From: an uncultured Gardnerella sp.
GTDB lineage: Bacteria; Actinomycetota; Actinomycetes; Actinomycetales; Bifidobacteriaceae
NCBI GenBank assembly: GCA_947252975.1
Contig: CAMXWX010000047.1
Location: 1 to 7,608, forward strand
DNA length: 7,608 bases
Reading direction: 5' to 3'
This document shows, piece by piece, positions 1-5,016 of this stretch (position 1 is the stretch's first letter; each line of letters starts with the position of its first letter). A program made the translations under genes and the position numbers. The notes under the pieces were generated by a model. It made no database searches and was not told where the DNA came from. It was given only the letters and a program-made list of their open reading frames with translations.

Positions 1-959
1 TTACCGGAATTATTCAATTTATAACTGGAGTATTTACAGGCAACTGGAATAAATGTTGGCAAGGAATTCAAAACATTTTTGGCGGAGTTTGGACTGCAAT
101 ACAAAGCGTTGTAACAGGCATTTGGAATTCTATAAGTTCTTTAATTCAAGGAGGACTTCAAGCTATTCAAGCCATATGGAACACTGTATGGAACGCCATT
201 AAGGGCATTGGAGAAGCTGTTTGGAATGGAATAAAAGCGGTTATACAGGCAACTCTTAATACAATTAGCAACGTTTGGAATGCTTGCTGGAATGGTATCA
301 AGAACTTCTTCAGTAACATTTGGAACGGTATCAAAAACGGTGCTAAAGCTGGAATTGATGCTGTATTCCACTTTGTTACTGGGCTGAAAGACAAGATTCT
401 TGGGTTCTTCAGAGGTGCAGGTCAATGGCTGTTAAACGCTGGAAAGGCTATCCTTGACGGCTTCCTTAAAGGCTTAAAAGGTGCATGGGACGGAGTTTGC
501 AACTTTGTTGGCGGCATTGGTAGCTGGATTGCGCAGCATAAGGGACCAATCTCCTACGATAAAAAGCTGCTTATTCCAGCGGGTAACGCCATCATGCAAG
601 GCTTCAGCAAAGGGCTTGAAGACTCATGGCAGGGCGTGCAAAAGCAGGTTGCAGGATTCACTAAACAATCCGGCGACTGGTTTAATAACGCGAACGCCAT
701 CCGCTTAAGGACTACTGTTATACCACCTGATGGAGGCTGGAACGCTCAACAAAACCAGATAGCAAAAGTTGCAGCAAATTATGAAGTCGACGCATCAAGA
801 ACAGGCTTAACAAAGCAGGATCTATACGACGCGTTCGATGGAGTAATGAGCCAAGGCGTAGCACTGAAACTGAACGGTCGTGGCGGAGAAGTCATGGCAG
901 GAATTCTCGCAAAACCAATGAACAATGAGCTAAACAAAATGGCAACACTAGGAAGATAA
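1..959 (+). CDS. Phage tail tape measure protein, C-terminal part (5' truncated)
   Basis: The frame beginning at base 3 is open from the window edge to a TAA at 957-959, giving the last 318 residues of a longer protein whose start lies upstream. Visible residues 1-113 are rich in Trp at regular spacing (W-N-G-I-K style units), as in tape measure proteins, where such residues are thought to contact the tail tube. Around visible residues 179-194 it carries HKGPISYDKKLLIPAG, followed by NAIMQGFSKGLEDSW; this motif is common near the C-terminus of siphovirus tape measures. Tape measures fill the tail tube, fix tail length and leave with the DNA at injection. The next gene, a Dit-like protein, fits the conserved order tape measure-Dit-Tal. 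An internal ATG at 594 exists but the frame is open well upstream with family-typical sequence, so it is not the start. Function confidence is high; total length is unknown. Confidence 0.93.
   Translation, partial: TGIIQFITGVFTGNWNKCWQGIQNIFGGVWTAIQSVVTGIWNSISSLIQGGLQAIQAIWNTVWNAIKGIGEAVWNGIKAVIQATLNTISNVWNACWNGIKNFFSNIWNGIKNGAKAGIDAVFHFVTGLKDKILGFFRGAGQWLLNAGKAILDGFLKGLKGAWDGVCNFVGGIGSWIAQHKGPISYDKKLLIPAGNAIMQGFSKGLEDSWQGVQKQVAGFTKQSGDWFNNANAIRLRTTVIPPDGGWNAQQNQIAKVAANYEVDASRTGLTKQDLYDAFDGVMSQGVALKLNGRGGEVMAGILAKPMNNELNKMATLGR
45..338 (+). repeat. Trp-based 11/33-residue repeats in the tape measure protein
   Basis: Numbering visible residues from base 3, Trp falls at 15, 19, 30, 41, 59, 63, 74, 92, 96 and 107. 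The spacings are 4, 11, 11, 18, 4, 11, 18, 4 and 11. Trp 59/63/74 and 92/96/107 repeat exactly at 33 residues (99 bases), and Phe26/Trp30/Trp41 extends the same pattern one unit earlier. This is three hendecads per super-repeat. The DNA has diverged between units, so it is a protein-level repeat. Eleven-residue periodicity with aromatic positions is known for tape measure proteins; the 33-residue order is read directly here. Confidence 0.75.
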
Positions 960-974
960 AAGAAGGGAACAATA

Positions 975-1724
975 ATGCTGGAATGTAGAATCAACAAAAT
1001 CCCACTCGACGAATGGGGGCTGAATCTCGAAAAAAAGGGAATCAGCATAGAAGCACCAAAAACAACTACTTCCAGCATTACCGTTCCTGGACTCAACGGC
1101 GCGCTAGACACAACAGTAGAAGACGATACGCACACAGCGTTCCTACAAAAACGTGCAATCACCTTAAGCCTCTACGCTTTAGGCGATTTAGCCACAGTAA
1201 ACGCTCTTTTTGAGCATATCGCCAAAGAAATTCACGGGAAGCAAGGAAGTTTACAAACAAGCGACTCAAACGGAGAATATCGCGGACGATGGAGCATATC
1301 AAACTGGAACACAATACGAAACTGGCAAGATTCATTCCACTGTGCACTATTGCTAGAGCTATCACTTGATGCAAATCCATACGTTTATGGCAAAAAGCGT
1401 ACATTCAGGCTGCATGAAGGCGAAAACCATGTGGCAATACCAGGAAGCAGACCAGTATGGCCGCAATTCTCACTCTCCATTGACACAGACTCAGCGTCAA
1501 TAGCGAGGCAAGACGGCAAAACTCTTACCTTTAGTACAGGCTCACATATGAATGGAGCGCTAGCAATTAACACAAATCCACAAAGCAGAAATTGCAGGGT
1601 CAACAGCAATATTATTCTTCCAACAATCGATTCCGACTACTTCACACTGCTACCAGGAGCAAACACGATCACGTGCGCAGGCTGTAGCGGAACACTCGAA
1701 GTAACACCATTAACCTTAATGTAA
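975..1724 (+). CDS. Distal tail protein (Dit-like, siphovirus tail family)
   Basis: This 249-aa protein is probably the distal tail protein, which forms a ring at the end of the tail tube and is the platform for Tal and receptor-binding components. The length fits Dit proteins (roughly 220-300 aa). The N-terminal part (residues 1-150) contains a G-L-N-G-A-L-D-T-T segment near residue 40 and the middle has a YRGRWSISNW stretch, in keeping with the tube-like N-terminal domain of the Sipho_tail family. Residues about 215-245 read S-D-Y-F-T-L-L-P-G-A-N-T-I, a characteristic turn in the galectin-like C-terminal domain of Dit proteins. The ATG at 975 has an AGAAGGGA site at 961-968, six bases upstream. 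It follows the tape measure gene by 15 bases and precedes the hub gene by 10, the usual order. The gene is A-rich and T-poor compared with what follows. Family assignment is from motif and position, not from a search. Confidence 0.82.
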   Translation: MLECRINKIPLDEWGLNLEKKGISIEAPKTTTSSITVPGLNGALDTTVEDDTHTAFLQKRAITLSLYALGDLATVNALFEHIAKEIHGKQGSLQTSDSNGEYRGRWSISNWNTIRNWQDSFHCALLLELSLDANPYVYGKKRTFRLHEGENHVAIPGSRPVWPQFSLSIDTDSASIARQDGKTLTFSTGSHMNGALAINTNPQSRNCRVNSNIILPTIDSDYFTLLPGANTITCAGCSGTLEVTPLTLM

Positions 1725-1734
1725 AGGAGTATCA

Positions 1735-4263
1735 ATGCGATTTGCTCACGTAAGTTACAACGGCACATTAAAGCCAGATATTACATCTATTACTAAAGCG
1801 GTAAGCACATGCGCAGTAGATGGTACAGATACTCTTGACATTACAACGCTTGATGGCGGAGTGGAGAAAAATGACAGAATACTCTACTTAGATGGCAAAG
1901 GCTTGTGGCATGAGTACATTGTGCAAAGCGTTGAAACGCAGCGCGATGAAGGCAAGCCAGTCACCACAGCATATTGCGTGAATTCTATCGCAGAACTCGG
2001 AAGCGTATACATACTAGACAAACGAGGGCGAAAAACAACCGCACCAGAGCGCGCGAAAGTGGCATTAGAAGGCACACGATGGGACGTTGGCACTGTAGAT
2101 AACGGCGCAATACGCCATTACGCTGATCTAAACTTCTACCATCAAAGTGTTTTAAAATCCTTACAAGACATTACAAAAGAATACGGGCTTGAGCTTGAAA
2201 CTAGCATAAGCGTTGAGAACGGCAAGATTACGGCGCGTACTGTGAGTTTGCTGGAGCAGCTCGGCAATCGTAACGCTGAGAGGCGATTCGAGTATGGTTG
2301 CGATTTGAAGAGCGTTAAGCGTACTCTTATGGCTGAGCAGGTTATTACGCGTCTTTACGCTTGGGGTAAAGGCGAGGAAAAGACAGACGATGATGGTAAC
2401 TCTACTGGCGGATACTCTAGGCGCATTGGGCTTAAGGAAGTAAACGACGGCAAATCGTATCTTGATAATGTTGAGGCGCAACAGTATTGGGGTGTGCTTG
2501 AGGGTGATGCGGTTTTTGAGGATTGTGATGACCGTAATGAGCTTTTAAAGCTTGCTAAGGCGCGATTGGCTCAAGTGTCAAAGCCTCAAGTGTCTTACGA
2601 GGCGGACGTGATTAATCTTGGTCGTGCTGGCTTTGACGCGAATGGTGTTGGCGTTGGCGACGCGGTTCAGGTTGTTGATACGACTTTCACTCCTCCTATT
2701 CGTGTTGAGGGGCGTGTGCTGAAAATCGAGGAAGACTTACTCGATTCTGTTGACGCTACGCGTATTACGCTCGGCAATGTTAGAGAGTCTTACACGCAGA
2801 AGCGCCGCGCTCAAGAGCAGAAGCTTGATGCGCTTATTGCTCAGTCTAGTGAGTGGAATGCTGTTGCTGAAGGTAATGGATTGTATGTTCGTGACCTTAT
2901 TGGTCGCTTGAATGATGTGATGAACGGTGTTGGCGGCTATACGTATTTGAAGCCGGGCGAGGGTATCACGGTTTATGATAAGCCTGAGAATCAGCATCCG
3001 ACTCGTGCTATTCAGCTTGGTGGCGGTTTTTGGCGTACTTCTAACTCGAGGAAGCCTAATGGTGATTGGGATTGGAAGAATATTGCGTCCGGCGAGGGTA
3101 TTTTCGCTAACGCGATTACTACTGGCAAGTTGATGGATGCTCAAGGCCGCAACTGGTGGGACATGGAAACTGGCGAGTTTTCGCTGCAGGCGTCGGCGAA
3201 GATTGGTGGTAAGACGGTTCAGCAGATTGTTGATGATAGTGCTGATGGTGTGATTTCGAAGGTGAGCGAGTCCTTGACGCAGGAGGCTATTTTCAACAAA
3301 CTCACTAACAATGGTGATACTCAGGGTATTTATTTGAGTGGCGGTCACGTGTATTTAAACGCGTCTTATTTGCGTACTGGTGTGATTAGTGGCGCGCGCG
3401 GCAAGTGGGATCTAACTCAAGGCATTATTAGCATGTGGGATACGGCTGGTAATGAAACCGTACACTTAGATGGTAATGGTGCGAAAAATAAGCTTATTGG
3501 CGAGTTTAGAACCTCACTACCTGGCAAGTATGGTGTAGTACTAAGCCCTAACTTTAGAACTACCCGTATTAGTGACGATGGGTACGAGGGGAAAGGTTCC
3601 GGGATTACTTTTAGTTCTCCTGGGCACTATATGGATCCTTTAGTGGCATCAGAGGGTGAAAGTAACGACGGTAGCACACTCAGCTCGCTTTGGGCAGCTA
3701 GTGGTCGCGTTCTCAAACATGACCCGGGAGCAGCCCTTGGCATAGAAGAAGCATACGAAAATGGTAAATACGCGAAAGTATACCTTAAAGCATTTGGGGA
3801 TTACGCTGACAAAGAAAACACTTTATCAGCTGGGTTATTTGCCTCTTCTTACCCGAATGCTGCAGCTGGCGGTGGTGTTGCGAAGCTTTTCTCAAATAAT
3901 GGGCTTGAATCATGTTACGTGAGCGCTGACGTGTCTAACGGTGAATTGTATTTTAACGGTGCGCTCGGTGAAGAAAATAATCGTAATACTTTTATTGCTT
4001 ACCATTGGCTTGCTATGCCGCACGGTATGGGACCGCGCCAGCATGAAGTTTTTGAGTTTACTACTGGTTGCCCGGCTAGATACGGTTGTTACTATGCTGT
4101 TGCTTCGTCTGACTCTGACTGGGGTGTGGTTAATTGTCACGTTGCTTTTACTGGGCGTGCAGCGGCTTGGAAAGTCGGATTGGAAAACAATCTGAACGGT
4201 AAGTGTCCCGTGCCGGTGTATGCGAATACTTTTGGCTGGCTTGTGAATAGGAACATGGGTTAA
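1735..4263 (+). CDS. Tail hub / tail-associated endopeptidase-like protein (Tal, prophage endopeptidase tail family)
   Basis: This 842-aa protein sits directly after Dit, where siphoviruses encode Tal, the trimeric hub that closes the tail tube (gp27-like fold), often extended by host-interaction or wall-degrading domains. Residues 1-350 look like the hub: an N-terminal beta-rich part, residues around 115-165 with a W-D-V-G-T motif, and a Y-A-W-G-K-G-E-E motif near 208 typical of this family. Residues 349-370 are a charged, probably helical linker (QKRRAQEQKLDALIAQ). Residues 400-585 hold short beta-type modules seen in prophage minor structural proteins, including G-E-F-S-L-Q-A near 480 and I-Y-L-S-G-G-H-V-Y-L-N-A-S-Y near 532. 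Residues 586-842 are an unrecognised C-terminal region with five Cys (727, 779, 785, 801, 824), plausibly a receptor-binding head. I see no catalytic motif that proves peptidase activity. The start has AAAGGAGT at 1723-1730, overlapping the previous stop. Base composition changes inside the gene near 2200, 3490 and 3840. Confidence 0.82.
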   Translation: MRFAHVSYNGTLKPDITSITKAVSTCAVDGTDTLDITTLDGGVEKNDRILYLDGKGLWHEYIVQSVETQRDEGKPVTTAYCVNSIAELGSVYILDKRGRKTTAPERAKVALEGTRWDVGTVDNGAIRHYADLNFYHQSVLKSLQDITKEYGLELETSISVENGKITARTVSLLEQLGNRNAERRFEYGCDLKSVKRTLMAEQVITRLYAWGKGEEKTDDDGNSTGGYSRRIGLKEVNDGKSYLDNVEAQQYWGVLEGDAVFEDCDDRNELLKLAKARLAQVSKPQVSYEADVINLGRAGFDANGVGVGDAVQVVDTTFTPPIRVEGRVLKIEEDLLDSVDATRITLGNVRESYTQKRRAQEQKLDALIAQSSEWNAVAEGNGLYVRDLIGRLNDVMNGVGGYTYLKPGEGITVYDKPENQHPTRAIQLGGGFWRTSNSRKPNGDWDWKNIASGEGIFANAITTGKLMDAQGRNWWDMETGEFSLQASAKIGGKTVQQIVDDSADGVISKVSESLTQEAIFNKLTNNGDTQGIYLSGGHVYLNASYLRTGVISGARGKWDLTQGIISMWDTAGNETVHLDGNGAKNKLIGEFRTSLPGKYGVVLSPNFRTTRISDDGYEGKGSGITFSSPGHYMDPLVASEGESNDGSTLSSLWAASGRVLKHDPGAALGIEEAYENGKYAKVYLKAFGDYADKENTLSAGLFASSYPNAAAGGGVAKLFSNNGLESCYVSADVSNGELYFNGALGEENNRNTFIAYHWLAMPHGMGPRQHEVFEFTTGCPARYGCYYAVASSDSDWGVVNCHVAFTGRAAAWKVGLENNLNGKCPVPVYANTFGWLVNRNMG

Positions 4264-4270
4264 AGGAGGT
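4262..4270 (+). promoter_or_regulatory. Strong Shine-Dalgarno that sets a GTG start
   Basis: AAAGGAGGT begins in the TAA stop of the hub gene (4261-4263) and ends three bases before GTG at 4274. It is a near-perfect match to the 16S rRNA tail and is the reason for choosing the GTG start. Overlap with the upstream stop suggests reinitiation by ribosomes finishing the hub gene. Confidence 0.8.
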
Positions 4271-4273
4271 TCT

Positions 4274-4843
4274 GTGGCTCAGACTATTGAGAAGCAAGGT
4301 GACTATTATATTTTGCGTTTTGACTCGCCTCGTGAGGATGGGGTTACGGCTTGTGTGTTTAGTGCGCAAACTATAGCGTCTTGGAGCGCACTGCTTGGCT
4401 TGGAGAGTACTGAGGAAGCTATCGCGGCTATTATTAGTGCGAAAGAGCCTAGGGATGCGTACGATCCGAAAACTGGTCGTAATGCGTGGACTGACGCTTA
4501 TGATGCGCTTGAAGCTACTCTTGACGATAGTACTCCCCCGTCTAATCTCATGGCTGTTGACGGTAGCGGTCGAGTCGAGCCCAGCCCGCTTGTTGCTGCT
4601 TACAATAAGACGCGTTCTACTCTTGGACTTGGTTTAATGAAGCCTCCGACACCGGGGGCTTTTTTCGTACTCGAAAACAACGATTCACAACCACACGCTG
4701 AGAGTGGTTCTGGTATTGATACGAGTTGCGTGGACGCAAGCGTAGTTAAGAAGTTGGAGGCTGACGCGGATTTTCAGAAAGAATTACAGGATGCCGCTGA
4801 GGGCTTTTATAAAAGTCTGATGCCACAGGATAGGAGAAACTAA
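4274..4843 (+). CDS. Unrecognised 189-aa protein between hub and fibre genes
   Basis: I do not recognise this family. The GTG start at 4274 is supported by AAAGGAGGT immediately upstream. The protein is acidic and looks soluble, with no signal peptide or membrane segment. Residues 1-60 (Q-G-D-Y-Y-I-L-R-F, then an Ala/Glu-rich stretch) could form a small alpha/beta domain. Residues 95-150 are rich in Pro, Ser and Gly and probably flexible, including P-P-S-N-L and K-P-P-T-P-G. Residues 150-185 look helical (V-V-K-K-L-E-A-D-A-D-F-Q-K-E-L). Position between Tal and the BppU-like fibre suggests a tail-tip accessory, linker or fibre-assembly protein, but that is inference from location only. The stretch coding K-P-P-T-P-G-A-F-F is also a terminator-like hairpin (4641-4665), and base use becomes richer in A and C after it. 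The stop overlaps the next start (TAATG). Confidence 0.8.
   Translation: MAQTIEKQGDYYILRFDSPREDGVTACVFSAQTIASWSALLGLESTEEAIAAIISAKEPRDAYDPKTGRNAWTDAYDALEATLDDSTPPSNLMAVDGSGRVEPSPLVAAYNKTRSTLGLGLMKPPTPGAFFVLENNDSQPHAESGSGIDTSCVDASVVKKLEADADFQKELQDAAEGFYKSLMPQDRRN
4641..4665 (+). terminator. Intrinsic-terminator-like hairpin inside the 189-aa gene
   Basis: AGCCTCC (4641-4647) can pair with GGGGGCT (4654-4660) as a 7-bp stem with one G-U pair and a 6-base loop, followed directly by a T run (4660-4665). This has the shape of a Rho-independent terminator on the + strand. It lies within a codon-clean reading frame, so a translating ribosome would normally prevent it from folding. It might terminate untranslated transcripts or act in polarity or attenuation; it may also be coincidence from Pro/Gly/Phe codons. 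Confidence 0.45.
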
Positions 4844-5016
4844 TGACTGATAAGGATTCAGTTAGTTTTGATGGTGCGGTTGCCGCGAAGCTGAGCGAAA
4901 TGCTAGCACAGGCTAATGCTCGCATTGCCGCACTAAGTGTGATGGTTGAAGTGAAAGACGCTCAGATTAAAGAGTTGAAGGCTGAGCTTGACAAGAAAGA
5001 GGCTGAGCATGAGTGA
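4843..5016 (+). CDS. Small 57-aa coiled-coil protein, hypothetical
   Basis: A short ORF starts at ATG 4843, inside the previous stop (TAATG, 4841-4845), and ends with TGA at 5014-5016. An AGGAGA site at 4832-4837 lies five bases before the start, inside the previous gene. The N-terminal third (MTDKDSVSFDGAV) is polar. From residue about 14 to the end it is predicted helical by eye, with hydrophobic residues at coil-like spacing (L21, I28, L31, V35, I42, L45, L49) and a highly charged tail of Lys/Glu. It could form a short coiled coil, perhaps with the fibre encoded next. Small proteins of about 50 aa are common between tail-fibre genes in siphoviruses (XkdX is one example), but I do not see the XkdX signature. 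Overlap with both neighbours supports translational coupling and a real gene. No specific function can be given. Confidence 0.78.
   Translation: MTDKDSVSFDGAVAAKLSEMLAQANARIAALSVMVEVKDAQIKELKAELDKKEAEHE
4996..5002 (+). promoter_or_regulatory. Shine-Dalgarno that selects the ATG start at 5009
   Basis: AAAGAGG lies six bases before ATG 5009, inside the end of the 57-aa gene. It favours that ATG over the in-frame TTG at 4988, which lies upstream of this site and has no comparable site of its own. Confidence 0.65.

Noticed and set aside
481..708. Plus-strand 75-codon frame overlapping the tape measure
   Set aside because: The tape measure frame continues through it with the conserved HKGPISYDKKLL motif; this frame lies wholly inside and has no independent support.
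2737..3348. Minus-strand open frame of 203 codons opposite the hub gene
   Set aside because: The + strand frame has recognisable tail motifs throughout; the antisense product has no recognisable domain and reflects codon bias.
3840..4263. Possible diversity-generating retroelement variable region at the hub C-terminus
   Set aside because: No reverse transcriptase gene, template repeat or adenine-targeted AAY-codon cluster with a second copy is seen in the window.
1735..4263. Assigning proven peptidase or lysin activity to the hub protein
   Set aside because: Position and family style support the Tal role, but I could not identify a catalytic motif, so enzymatic activity is left open.
4988..4993. 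TTGACA resembling a -35 promoter element
   Set aside because: No TATAAT-like hexamer lies 16-18 bases downstream, and the site is within tightly coupled genes.
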